The notes beneath the pieces are model-generated. The model did not search any database. It was given only the letters and a program-made list of their open reading frames with translations, and was not told the origin of the DNA. Both the position numbers and the translations under genes were made by a program. A DNA stretch of 12,762 nt from assembly GCA_037447655.1 (NCBI GenBank), contig JBBHKE010003180.1:190001-202762 (forward strand). The letters are read 5' to 3'. Origin of the DNA: Zygnema cylindricum. Taxonomy: Eukaryota; Streptophyta; Zygnematophyceae; Zygnematales; Zygnemataceae. Of this stretch, positions 1 through 7,717 are shown in pieces; the first letter of the stretch is position 1; each line of letters begins with the position of its first letter.

Positions 1-246
1 GCTTGCCCACTCTTTCCTCCCCTTCGGATCTCAATCGTAATCTCTCGAACGAGAATCATCCCTACCACTGAGTTCCATATCCACCTTGAGTCCGGTAAGT
101 CTTGCACACAGTTGACTATATTCTCGAACTCATCGGGTAACTTCATCAGTAAACAGTTAACCTTTTCGTTTTCACTAAAATCTTTTCCCGCACTCTCTAG
201 CTCCATGAAGAATGTAGCAAGCTCATTGCAAAGATTCAACATCTTC
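1..246 (-). pseudogene. Ty1/copia gag fragment (UBN2-like), truncated at left edge
   Basis: Read on the minus strand from an ATG at about 244, about 80 codons stay open to the window edge. The translation has the pattern of copia-type Gag: a helix beginning LNLCNELATFF, then the motif ENEKVNCLLMKLPDEFENIV, matching the family pattern E-x-V-x-x-LL-x-x-LP-x-x-F. Gag packages element RNA in cytoplasmic particles. A TGA lies just upstream of the ATG in frame, so the N-terminal half of Gag is missing and the break is near 246. The next element piece, at 265, runs the opposite way, so the two are head to head. The rest of this element, if present, lies left of the window. The family assignment is by pattern recognition only; I am fairly sure of copia Gag and not of the lineage. 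Confidence 0.6.
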
Positions 247-1181
247 CCCCCTCAAACAAAATGATCTCATCAAGATAAACCTCAGACTTATGGAGAGGCG
301 ATGACCTGTCCAAAAAGGAACCCGTGGAAGACAACCATCAACGAGGAGATGGCCTCAATTATGGCAGCCGATACTTGGGAGCTGGTGGATTGTCCACCTA
401 ACCAAAAACCAATCGGTTTTAAGTGGGTTTTCAAATTAAAACTGAACCCAGATAATACCATTGACCGCTAGAAGGCCCGATTAGTGGCAAAGGGACTTAC
501 TCAAAAGGAGGGAATTGACTACGAGGAAACCTTTGCCTCGGTCGTCAGATTTCCCTCCGTCCGCATACTTCTCAGTCTGGCAGAAGCAGAAGACATAGAG
601 GTGCACCAGATGGACATCAAAACAACCTTTTTGCATAGAGAATTGGAAGAGGAGATCTTCATGCGACAACCAGATAGATTTGCTGAGGAAGGAGAGGAGA
701 GTAAGGTATGCCGGCTGATTAAATCTCTTTATGGTTTGAAACAGGCGCCTCGACTGTGGAATAAGAAGCTTGATGAGTTTTTTACCGGTCTGAGATATAT
801 CTCGATCAACTCAGATCCCTCAATCTATATTTTTGAAGATGATGAAGGTGTTATATTTATTTCAATTTATGTTGATGATTTGCTTGTTTTAAGTAAATCA
901 ATGGAAAAAATTAATAAACTGAAAACCGATCTTAATGGGAGATTTGAAATGAAGGATATGGGAGAAGCAAAACATATTTTGGGAATTCAAGTAGAAAGAG
1001 TCCGAGAAAGAAAGATTATAAGATTTACACAAAAGGAAGCAATAGGGAACTTGCTTGACAAATTTCAGATGGATAAAGCTAATAGTTGTACAACTCCAAT
1101 GGAGATAAAGAAGGGAAGTGAGGGGAGTGAGGAAGAAGGAGTCATAGTCTTAAACGAGAAATTATCTCTTGAAGAACAGAC

Positions 1182-1213
1182 GTTCATGCAGACTAAAGTT
1201 CATGCAGACTATT
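1182..1213 (+). repeat. 16-bp tandem duplication causing a frameshift in copia pol
   Basis: The 14-mer GTTCATGCAGACTA occurs at 1182-1195 and again at 1198-1211, a spacing of 16. Sixteen modulo 3 is 1, which matches the change from frame 1 (upstream RT) to frame 2 (GSLIY onward and RNase H). Ignoring one copy makes the two parts continuous, so this is the likely cause of the frameshift. Confidence 0.85.
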
Positions 1214-1234
1214 ATTTACAGGCAAGTAGTGGGA

Positions 1235-1269
1235 AGTCTAATCTATTTTATAGTCTAATTGTATATTAT
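1235..1269 (+). repeat. 17/18-bp imperfect tandem duplication adding a stop codon
   Basis: AGTCTAAT begins at 1235 and again at 1252, and the following bases also match with one extra base in the second copy. The net effect is about 18 extra bases, in frame, between the conserved GSLIY and IMNCT blocks. The repeat unit reads TAA at 1256-1258 in the coding frame. Confidence 0.7.
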
Positions 1270-1888
1270 GAATTGTACCTGTCCGAATTTAGCTGCAGCT
1301 GTAGGAGTGCTGAGTATAAGTCTAAATGCTCCCACTAACAGGGATTGGGAGGCAGCTAAGAGAGTCCTTATGTATTTGATAGGAACTAGGGATCTATGGT
1401 TGCATTTGGGTGGGGAGAATACTGACATCGCTACTTGGAGTGATGCTAGTTATCGTGATGCTCCGATGAGGAGATGTACTTCTAGATATGCATTATATGT
1501 GGGTGATGTGGTTTGCTGTTGGAGTAGCAAACAACAAAAGGTTATTGCTCGGTCCACCATGGAGGCTGAGTATATGGCAACTTGCTCTGCTGTAAAAGAA
1601 TTGATGTGGGTCAAGTCTTTGCTTGGTGAGCTTGGTCACCTTAAGAGTGGTGTGTTGAAATTTTTTTGTGATAATCAAGCAGCAATCGCTATTTCTGCCA
1701 ATCCTAAACATCATTTTAAAGCCAAACACATGGACATTATACTCAACTTTCTTAGAGAGAAAGTAGAAAACAAAATAATCAGTTTGGAGTTCCGACCAAA
1801 TAGCGAGATGGTAGCAAATATGATGACCAAACCTGTGCCTTCCCGTAAGCTAATTTTCTGTGGTCTAAAATTAAAGATTCACTATAAA

Positions 1889-1898
1889 ATAAGGGGAG
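1889..1898 (+). promoter_or_regulatory. Polypurine tract of the copia element
   Basis: The run ATAAGGGGAG lies directly before a TG that opens an LTR-like sequence, just after the RNase H C-terminus. This is the standard position for the plus-strand primer of LTR retrotransposons. Confidence 0.7.
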
Positions 1899-2060
1899 TG
1901 TAGAAATTGATGGTCATTTTTAAGTATTTTCTAGGTCTAAATAGAAATACACAAAGAAGCCGAGGCAGTCTATCTCTATCTTCTCAGCCGAGGCAGTCTA
2001 TCTCTATCTTCTCTCTCCAACTCCCACACTTGTCGCTGTCATTGAGAAGTTGGAGAGGAA
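1899..2060 (+). mobile_element. 3' LTR of the copia element, right boundary unknown
   Basis: The sequence starts TGTAGAAATTGATGG directly after the polypurine tract, as copia LTRs usually start with TG. The right end could not be fixed: I see no clear CA end, target-site duplication or second LTR in the window to compare. A perfect 28-bp tandem duplication lies inside. The end coordinate is a guess. Confidence 0.55.
1958..2013 (+). repeat. Perfect 28-bp tandem duplication in the LTR
   Basis: The 28-base unit beginning AGCCGAGGCAGTCTATC at 1958-1985 is repeated without mismatch at 1986-2013. Perfect identity suggests a recent event compared with the more diverged duplications elsewhere in the window. 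Confidence 0.95.
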
Positions 2061-2152
2061 GCTAGAGCCATGGCTACCTAGGCTATCCAAAGGTTTACGG
2101 GAAATAGATTAGTTGATTTATTGAATGGTAGTTTATTTACTAAAAGGTTTAA

Positions 2153-2230
2153 TGATCCAACCAGGATTTGATCCTGGTACCTGTCGGTCGTCAAAGCGCC
2201 AATAATCGGTAGCCTTAGTCGTTAAGTCCA
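2153..2230 (-). other. tRNA-like or SINE-like sequence with a T-arm hairpin
   Basis: On the minus strand, 2177-2161 reads CCAGGATCAAATCCTGG: a five-base-pair stem around the seven-base loop ATCAAAT, close to the tRNA T-arm (usual loop TTCAAAT). The inner part GGATCAAATCC resembles a Pol III B box with two mismatches. I could not fold a full cloverleaf or find a convincing A box. A decayed tRNA or a tRNA-derived SINE head is possible; a chance hairpin is not excluded. Confidence 0.25.
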
Positions 2231-2832
2231 GATGTTACGATAAATAATATAATGTTTCATATTAATTTAAACACAGTTACGTAGGATATTTCATTTAACG
2301 CGAACCGCTTACGGAATACATAGAGTCAGTTATGTAGAAGAACGAATTGCGGTACGGATAAGAAACAAGTACCGCGCATTTGTTAATTTAAACGAAACAA
2401 ATACGGCGCAAGTATTTATGACGGCTCTGATTGAAATCTGCATTCAATCGCACGGCTGGGAAGAAAGCCGAGATGGCGGAAGAGAATCTCTTTGTTTTTT
2501 GGTCATCGGCACATCGGATGACACGTGGCGAAATTGCGTTGGATCGCGGCATCTTTGGGAATTACGGGACCGAATCTGGATATGACATGTGTCGACTTTT
2601 AGGCCATGTCGTACAATATCCGAACAGAAAGTACACATGTAGCTGTACTTTTGTGTACGGAAATGTAATATGATTGGCTTCATACGTCAGTAGATAGAGT
2701 CTGTGAGAGAGATAGGACTTAGAAAAATTTGTAGATATGACCCTCTCTCCCAGAGAGCTTCTGAACAAAAGGTCAATTGCCACCCTATAACTTATCGGCT
2801 GGTTGGCCGTTTTCAGTGATTCTTTTTGCTAC

Positions 2833-2867
2833 GGACTCAGGGGAGTCCAGGCTGCACAGGGGTGCAG
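2833..2867. repeat. Twin hairpins with identical AGGG loops
   Basis: GGACTC-AGGG-GAGTCC (2833-2848) and CTGCAC-AGGG-GTGCAG (2852-2867) are two perfect six-base-pair stems with the same four-base loop, three bases apart. The function is unknown and no gene lies within about 200 bases. Confidence 0.8.
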
Positions 2868-3097
2868 TCAAATTGTCAGTTTGCCTTCTTGGGCAGAAGT
2901 GGTTGTGGCTTAAAGTGGGTTAGTTAAATACTATCTAGAGGCTTCCTGTATTCCGTAGTCCAATGGAGGACACATAATTCCACCCACGGTTCCGTCCCAC
3001 TACCATTTCCACCATTTATTTTCCATGGTTTCTTTTCCTTTTCCCATTTTCCCCTTCCTCTCCCTCTATTAATTCTCATGCTTCTCCCTCTCAATTA

Positions 3098-3388
3098 ATG
3101 ATCATGTCTTGCCGTGCATCCTCGCCTTTTCTCCATCGTTCACCTCCTCCACCTAAACCTCGCACACAAGCCTCAACGCGGATAGAATGTAGTGGGTGTC
3201 ATAACCATTTCGCATTCGGTGCCAGTATTGCCCGACATACAAAGAGTTGTCAACAATTTTTGGCCCAGAGCGACTCTTCCTCTAGTACCATTTCTTCCAC
3301 TACACTCACTCTTCCTCTAGTACCCTTTCTTTCACTACACTCTCGTCTAGACCTACGAGCGAAGATTTGGCATTTGTACGTGATTTAG
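3098..3388 (+). pseudogene. RLE element N-terminus with CCHC zinc finger
   Basis: The frame starts at an ATG (3098) and contains CSGCHNHFAFGASIARH followed by TKSC. This is a C-x2-C-x12-H-x3-C finger of the kind found at the N-terminus of RLE-type retroelements, where it helps bind target DNA. It is preceded by a Pro-rich segment (SPPPPKPR) and followed by a Ser/Thr-rich linker. The coding frame then changes from 2 to 1 at the 35-bp duplication (3273-3342), so only about the first 65 residues of this frame are likely to be original. Confidence 0.6.
3273..3342 (+). repeat. 35-bp tandem duplication
   Basis: The unit beginning ACTCTTCCTCTAGTACC occurs at 3273-3307 and 3308-3342 with two substitutions. 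Thirty-five modulo 3 is 2, matching the move of the coding frame from 2 to 1 at this point. Confidence 0.9.
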
Positions 3389-3642
3389 ACGTGCTCGGAG
3401 CTTATGACTTGGGGGGCCCCCGTCCACGATTATACATAGGGATTCCCATGGCTGTGCGGATTATCGTACAAAACACCCTCCACCTCCCTTTGTCTCGTAT
3501 TTATTCGGATCTCGCAGATGTTGGACCTTGGCACCTCCTTTTCATGTTTTCACTATGTGTTATAGTCTTACCTGGCCGTGGCGGTGGTAGCGGGGCCCGA
3601 GAAACTATGGCTCGATGTCGATGATTCCTTCGAGGTGATTAG

Positions 3643-4173
3643 AAGGCCCCTTCATGCCGAGCACGAGGATCGAGTTGCGAGTGCTTCCTTCACACCACGT
3701 CGTACCTCTCGGTCTTTAGATGTGACATCCTCCTATCATCGTGCGGTTCATTTGGGCCGAGTTGGTGCGCTCTCTCGAACGGTTCGGCCCTCCAGCCATT
3801 TAATCCTGCTCCTTGGTTTGCTGCGACTGTTGAGATTCTCCGGGCTTTTCATCCACTAGCTCCTACCCATCTGTCCCCCTCTATTCACACCTTCGAGCCG
3901 ATAAAGTGTTTTCTCTTAGATCAAGACTCTTTAATTAAAGCCCTTACGACTTCTCCACATTTTTCAGCTGGTGGTTCTTCGGGCACTGTTTATGAGTTAT
4001 TTCGCAACGTTTTGCCTCCGGAATCTGGTGCTCGAGATTTTGATAAGTTTTTTCGAGTTTGGTTCCTTTTTGCGGGTGGCACTGTCCCTTCTTGTATTTG
4101 TGATCTCCTCACGGCCTCCCGCCTCGTAGCTGTCACCAAACCCAATGGGGAATCCGTCTTCTCGTATTTGTGA
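3643..4173 (+). pseudogene. RLE element, region before RT and first RT block
   Basis: Frame 1 is open for 177 codons with no start codon, from the TAG at 3640 to the TGA at 4171. It reads FNPAPWFAATVEILRAFHP, then SAGGSSGTVYELF, FDKFFRVWFLFAGG and SRLVAVTKPNG. The last is RT motif 1, in which a Lys-Pro-Asn-Gly run precedes the arginine-proline block. Coding continues into the second copy of the 70-bp duplication in frame 2. The upstream frame 1 segment (3367-3624) probably belongs to the same protein but ends in a TGA. Confidence 0.6.
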
Positions 4174-4226
4174 TCTCCTTAGAGCCTCCTGCCTCGTAGG
4201 TGTCAACAAACCCAATGGGGGAATCC
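4087..4226 (+). repeat. 70-bp diverged tandem duplication at RT motif 1
   Basis: Matching sequence (for example GTATTTGTGATCTCCT and CAAACCCAATGGGG) recurs at an offset of 70, in copies at about 4087-4156 and 4157-4226, with several substitutions and one extra G in copy 2. Both copies encode the T/N-KPNG block, in frame 1 and frame 2 respectively. Seventy modulo 3 is 1, which explains the shift. Confidence 0.92.
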
Positions 4227-4660
4227 GTCCTATTGCAGTGGGCGAGGTATTGTACCGATTAGTGGCCCGTGCCATCTGCATACAACTCAAGCCCGCTTTC
4301 CATGATTATTTCTCTCCTCGTCAGTTCGGAGTGGCAACCCGAGGGGGTTATGAGGCCGTGGTCCACGAGATCCGTGTTTTGTTAGATGCCCATTTTGATT
4401 GGTTAGTCATCCAAGAGGATGTGTCTAATGCTTTTAATTCAGTGGATCGGAACGCCATTTTTTCAGAGCTTATGGTTGCACCTTCCCCGATTGTCCAGAT
4501 ATTTTCTTTTGTGAGAGCTTTTTATTCTCTGAGAAGTAGCCTCTTTTTCTCTACTGATAATGATAATGAGTTGGTCTCACTTTCCTCCACGACTGGCACT
4601 CGTTTGGATGATCCTCTTGGGGGCCCTTTGTTTTCCCTAGCGCATTACCGTGCCCTCTGA
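4145..4660 (+). pseudogene. RLE element reverse transcriptase core (motifs 1, 2, A, B)
   Basis: Frame 2 reads NKPNGGIRPIAVGEVLYRLV (RT motifs 1-2), then FSPRQFGVATRGGYEAVVHE, then motif A VIQEDVSNAFNSVDRNAI, holding the first catalytic Asp. Motif B follows as GTRLDDPLGGPLFSLA, where the usual R-Q-G-D-P-L-G is changed to R-L-D-D-P-L-G, so catalysis is doubtful even apart from the frame breaks. The frame stops at 4658. About one base is gained or lost near there, because the next RT motif lies in frame 1. Confidence 0.88.
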
Positions 4661-5505
4661 GCTCTGCGGCTACTTACCTTTCTTGCCTCTTCCCTTCAGT
4701 TGCGGATGACACACACATTATTGGTCGTTCAGACCAAGTTATATGGGCATATAACTTTTTTAAGGTTCGTTTGGCCGAACTCAATCTTTCGGTCTAATCC
4801 TCTAAGTGTGTTGTTTGGTCCCCTCGTCCTATTCCTCCTCTTTTCACTCCCCCTCCTAGTTTTTCAGACTCCTCCTCCTTCAGACGGCATTCGTGTCTTG
4901 GGTTGCCCGCTTGGTTCCGATCATTCGTCACGAAATTCCTTGATTCCGCTCTTCAAACAGATTTGTCCCACGTGGACGACCTTCCTCACCTTTCTGATCG
5001 GCAGGTGGCATTAGCTCTTCTATTATGGTGTTTTCCCCACCGACCCTCCTACCTTACTCGCACTTTCCCACCCACCCCCTCTTTTGTGTCCTCATTTTCT
5101 GCATTTGATAATCGCCCCAGGGATGTCGTTCACACTTTTCTTGGCCGTGGGGCTTTTGATCGCGAGTCTGTGCCTGTAGCAAGCATTGAGGCCTCTCTTT
5201 CTAACTTTGCTAGCGGTTTGGGTTTACTCTCGACGGCAAGTGTTGCAGTCGCCTATTTGGGAAGTTGGTGCCTTGTTGCTTCCACTATTGTCTCTCGTTT
5301 TTTGGTTGGGGACCCTCCTATTCTTGCGTCCGTTGTTCCGTGTGTTTATGATTGTGAGCTCGCCTTCCAGCGGTCCCTTTTGGATGCATCTCGTTCTCTT
5401 AAATCGGATGCTATCGAGGACATGCTGTTTTTTTCCACTCTTAATACGACATCAGTTGCGCCTCGCCTTCCAGCGGTCCCTTTTGGATGCATCACGTTCA
5501 CTTAA
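4661..5505 (+). pseudogene. RLE element RT motif C and thumb region
   Basis: Frame 1 carries CLFPSVADDTHIIGRSD, which is RT motif C with the A-D-D catalytic pair at 4702-4710. It continues LAELNLSV, a TAA at 4795, then SSKCVVWSP. A short stretch around 4880-4930 (DGIRVLGCPLGSD) looks coding in frame 2, so two further small shifts lie here. Frame 1 resumes with HLSDRQVALALLLWCFPHR and YLTRTFPP, the helical thumb pattern of RLE-type elements. The frame ends inside the 103-bp duplication. Confidence 0.75.
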
Positions 5506-5563
5506 TTCGACTTCTATCGGGGACATGCTGTTTTTTTCCACTCTTGTTATGACATTTGTTGCG
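5358..5563 (+). repeat. 103-bp tandem duplication
   Basis: CGCCTTCCAGCGGTCCC starts at 5361 and at 5464, and GGACATGCTGTTTTTTTCC recurs at the same offset of 103. The copies differ by about a dozen substitutions. Both encode an F-Q-R-S-L-L-D-A-S-R-S-L block, in frame 1 and frame 2. One hundred and three modulo 3 is 1, explaining the shift. Confidence 0.95.
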
Positions 5564-5821
5564 CGTGTTCAGGAATCCATTTTTGATCAGGTTGTCGCCG
5601 CTATTAAATCCGAGCTTCTCGAGGCGCTTCCTTCTGATTCTTTGCGTGCACGCTTTTTCTCTTGTGGCGCTCCTGGTTTTGGAGCTTGGCTATTGGCTGT
5701 CCCTATCTTATCCACTCTTCGTTTCACCCCGGCTCATTTCACCATGACCCTTAGGTTTCGGCTTTGTCCCTATCTCATCCACTCTTTGTTTCACCCCGAC
5801 TCATTTCACCATGACCTTTAG
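5464..5821 (+). pseudogene. RLE element linker between RT and endonuclease
   Basis: After the 103-bp duplication, coding resemblance continues in frame 2 with SLLDASRSLNSTSIGDM, VQESIFDQVVAAIKSELL and RARFFSCGAPGFGAWL. The last is a Gly-Trp-like transition block before the endonuclease. The frame then enters the 67-bp duplication (5699-5832) and passes to frame 3. Confidence 0.65.
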
Positions 5822-5832
5822 GTTTCGGCTTG
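5699..5832 (+). repeat. 67-bp tandem duplication
   Basis: CCCTATCT and the following bases at 5701 recur at 5768, and CTCATTTCACCATGACC recurs at the same offset of 67. The few differences over the well-aligned part are all transitions. Sixty-seven modulo 3 is 1, matching the move from frame 2 to frame 3. Confidence 0.95.
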
Positions 5833-6491
5833 GCCTCCCTCACCCAACTTTGCTTAGCTCACATGTGTCCTCCTGTGGCCACGTTCTCGAGCCTGACGGG
5901 GTACATTTGCTTTGTTGCTCCCACGGGGGCGAGTTGATTCAGGTGCACGACACGATTCGGGACACTACCGCTACTATCGCTTCTGATGGGGGATTTTCTG
6001 TTCGTCGAGAGGTCTCTCACATTATTCCTTTGCGCCGGATTGACCTTGTATTACTTGATGGTGCGCGTCGTACATTCGGTGACATTGTTTTGGCAAACCC
6101 TATCTCAACTACAGCCGTCAACCAAGCGGCTCGGCATGTGGGAGTGGCCGCCCGTGACGCGGCTAAGAGGAAGGAGCGTGATTATGCACGTCTTGACGCT
6201 ATGGATGGCTTCATTCTGATGGCGGTCGAGATATTTGGTTGTTTGGGTGTGGCTTTGGACGAGTTTTTCCGTACTTGTGGTCGGCGCTCGTTCGAGCGGC
6301 GGGGACCTGGGTGCCCTTCTGTTTCAGTACTTACTTCTTTTCATCGTCAACGTTTTTCCGTGGCCCTACAACGGGTGCAGGCTTCTATACCACTTCGATC
6401 GTCTATTGCCGTTATGGATCGACGACGTGTTCCGAAACTCCCTCCTTGTGCTCCTCCGGGATTCGGGGACTTACGTGGTTGCTTTCCGTAG
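5811..6491 (+). pseudogene. RLE element C-terminal restriction-like endonuclease domain
   Basis: About 220 codons are open in frame 3. The zinc-binding and nuclease pattern runs in order: SSCGHVLEPDGVHLLCCSHG (a C-x-CG...H...C knuckle whose first Cys seems lost), VHDTIRD, GGFSVRREVSHI, then RRIDLVLLDGARRTFGDIVL. The last fits the R-x-D-x(n)-D catalytic core of PD-(D/E)xK-type RLE domains, which nick the target to start reverse transcription. It continues VEIFGCLGVALDEFF and FHRQRFSVALQRVQA, a tail I recall from plant and algal RLE elements. This is the best preserved part of the element. Confidence 0.85.
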
Positions 6492-6727
6492 ATTTTTAGT
6501 TATGTTGGGGTTTTTTTTTTATACATGTTGGATTTTTCCTTTGATGTTTTGTTCGTTGGGTTTTGCTTTTTTGGGTGTTTTCGATTTCCCTGCCATCTTT
6601 TCGTATTTTCGTTGTTTTTGCCTTGATTTTCATTTTCGTTTATTCCCCCGTCATGTGGTTTTTCAGTTTTAGCAATGTTACTATCTCTTGTTCCTATGGA
6701 CTCAGATGGTTTACCGTCGCGCTTTTT

Positions 6728-6733
6728 AATAAA
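6728..6733 (+). terminator. Polyadenylation signal near the 3' end of the RLE element
   Basis: AATAAA follows a T-rich 3' untranslated stretch of about 235 bases and is followed by AGTCGGCCAC and a T run. The 3' end of the non-LTR element is probably within about 15 bases. Confidence 0.5.
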
Positions 6734-6740
6734 GTCGGCC

Positions 6741-6914
6741 ACTTTTTTTTATATATATGCTGTTTATATAATGTTTGTATGATGTTTATATAATTGCTGA
6801 TATGCTGTTTATATAATGTTTATATAATGTTCAAATTGTTTTTATAAATTGTTTGTGTAATGTTCCCCAATTTTTACAAGATTTTTACCAAATATCGGGT
6901 AACATTACACAAAC
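6741..6914. repeat. AT-rich minisatellite with an inverted copy forming a foldback
   Basis: Units related to TGTTTATATAATGTT repeat irregularly over about 6768-6835. At 6851-6864 GTTTGTGTAATGTT is matched by its exact reverse complement AACATTACACAAAC at 6901-6914, a 14-bp perfect stem with a 36-base loop; CCC and GGG beside the inner ends extend it with one bulge. The bases after 6914 are also an inverted minisatellite unit. Confidence 0.8.
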
Positions 6915-7085
6915 ATTATCTAAACATTCCATTTAGCAAAGAAAATCGCGGCTTGTTTTACTATTTGCTTTAAATATGTAAATTTTGGGGAGAAGCTTAG
7001 ATGTTTCGGAATTATTTATGAGAGGAAAGTCCAAAATAGCTGACAATTAAGCTGACTGTGAAACTTGTCAATAGAAAAAAGAAGG

Positions 7086-7240
7086 AAAAAAAAAAAAAAC
7101 CAAAGTAAAGGGATGATATTATTGATCTTGTCTTCCATTTTGGGCCCTTTTTCACAAACAAAAAAAAAAAAAAAACAAGGTAAAACGGAAAAAATGGTTT
7201 ACCCAGGAAAAAAAAAAAAAAAAACAAAAAAAAAAAAAAA
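7086..7240. repeat. Cluster of four A runs
   Basis: Pure A runs lie at 7086-7099 (14), 7160-7175 (16), 7208-7224 (17) and 7226-7240 (15). They could be old poly(A) tails of retroposed inserts or simple repeat expansion; the short spacers show no clear family. Long lysine or phenylalanine reading frames here are translations of the runs. Confidence 0.85.
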
Positions 7241-7291
7241 CTTACTCCTGAAAACAGGCAACGAAAACAATCAGCCACCAAACTTGTACTT

Positions 7292-7534
7292 TTGTACAAT
7301 TGTCTAATTTATTTGGGTAACTATATTACATATGTGCCAGAAAATTCCTGTGAGGTTCTTTTTTATTATTTTCCCCTCATTTTTTTTCTAATTGTCGAAT
7401 TAAAAGAAGCTCTTTCTTTAACTCAAATAAACCGATTGTCAGAAAGCCTTTTAGAAAAACTGAGGGTTCTAAATGGAGATAATGAAAAAATAGCGTGGAA
7501 AATAAAAATAACATTACTTTCCACAACTTTGTAA
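7292..7534 (+). other. Unexplained short ORF with coiled-coil-like second half
   Basis: Eighty codons are open. The first half is hydrophobic (FYYFPLIFFLIVEL); the second half (ELKEALSLTQINRLSESLL, then EKLRVLNGDNEKIAWKI) has a leucine/charged spacing that looks more protein-like than the surrounding A/T-rich DNA. I recognise no family. It could be an exon fragment or chance. Nothing else was seen between 7241 and 7717. Confidence 0.15.
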
Positions 7535-7717
7535 TCACAAAAGTTTCTCAAGCTAATTTTTTGAAAAACATTTAAAGATTTTGACCTATTTTTTTATTTT
7601 CATCCCTAGAAGTTGAGCCGAACTACCACTACCTACATTCTTTAGGTATTTTACTTGAGATTTATTTTGAAGTTTTTGAAAGTTTTGAAAGAGAAAATTG
7701 TAAAATTATTAGGAGCT

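Larger units (their letters stand above)
265..1903 (+). pseudogene. Ty1/copia pol: reverse transcriptase and RNase H, inactivated
   Basis: Copia Pol copies element RNA into DNA. The frame opens after a TGA at 262. It begins with the pre-RT motif TYGEAM and a W-K-x4-EEMASI helix, then TWELVDCP and the KWVFKLK block. RT motifs follow: MDIKTTFLHRELEEEIFM, YGLKQAP, and an intact YVDD catalytic box at 868-879. RNase H then shows WSDASY, STMEAEYMA and FCDNQAA carrying the catalytic D, E and D, with a C-terminal TKPVPSRKL. Breaks: a TAG at 469-471 inside the R-x-KARLVAKG block; a 16-bp tandem duplication at 1182-1213 that shifts frame 1 to frame 2; and a ~17-bp duplication at 1235-1269 that adds a TAA at 1256. 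Protease and integrase core are absent. The last stop lies against the polypurine tract, as expected for copia. Confidence 0.93.
2061..3097. other. About 1 kb without a recognisable gene
   Basis: No supported coding sequence. An 80-codon plus-strand frame at 2431-2673 has no family pattern and overlaps another of similar length on the opposite strand, so neither is convincing. The stretch holds a tRNA T-arm-like hairpin (2160-2178), a G-box-type CACGTGGC at 2522-2529, a GTACAC/GTGTAC inverted pair near 2630-2660, and twin hairpins at 2833-2867. Confidence 0.6.
3098..6740 (+). mobile_element. Degraded non-LTR retrotransposon with zinc finger, RT and RLE domain
   Basis: Successive plus-strand frames form one element: a CCHC finger near 3200, an RT domain (about 4170-5100) and a C-terminal restriction-like endonuclease (5811-6300), followed by an AATAAA at 6728. 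This order (finger, RT, RLE) is that of RLE-type non-LTR elements such as the R2/R4/NeSL groups, which nick DNA with the RLE and prime reverse transcription there. I cannot assign the clade. The element is broken by stop codons, smaller shifts, and four out-of-frame tandem duplications (35, 70, 103 and 67 bp). The 5' end is unknown; 3098 is only where coding resemblance begins. No target-site duplication was found. Confidence 0.85.

Noticed and set aside
2431-2783. 80-, 79- and 73-codon ORFs on both strands
   Set aside because: Mutually overlapping on opposite strands, no recognisable motif, no support for any one of them.
2833-2867. Helitron 3' end from the hairpins
   Set aside because: No CTRR end about 10 bases after the second hairpin and no 5' TC partner seen.
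6500-6793. Short ORFs on both strands in the T-rich 3' region of the RLE element
   Set aside because: Low-complexity Phe/Val/Leu or Lys/Asn translations of untranslated sequence.
7012-7307. Phe-rich minus ORF and Lys-rich plus ORF
   Set aside because: Produced by the four A runs in both directions; no domain pattern.
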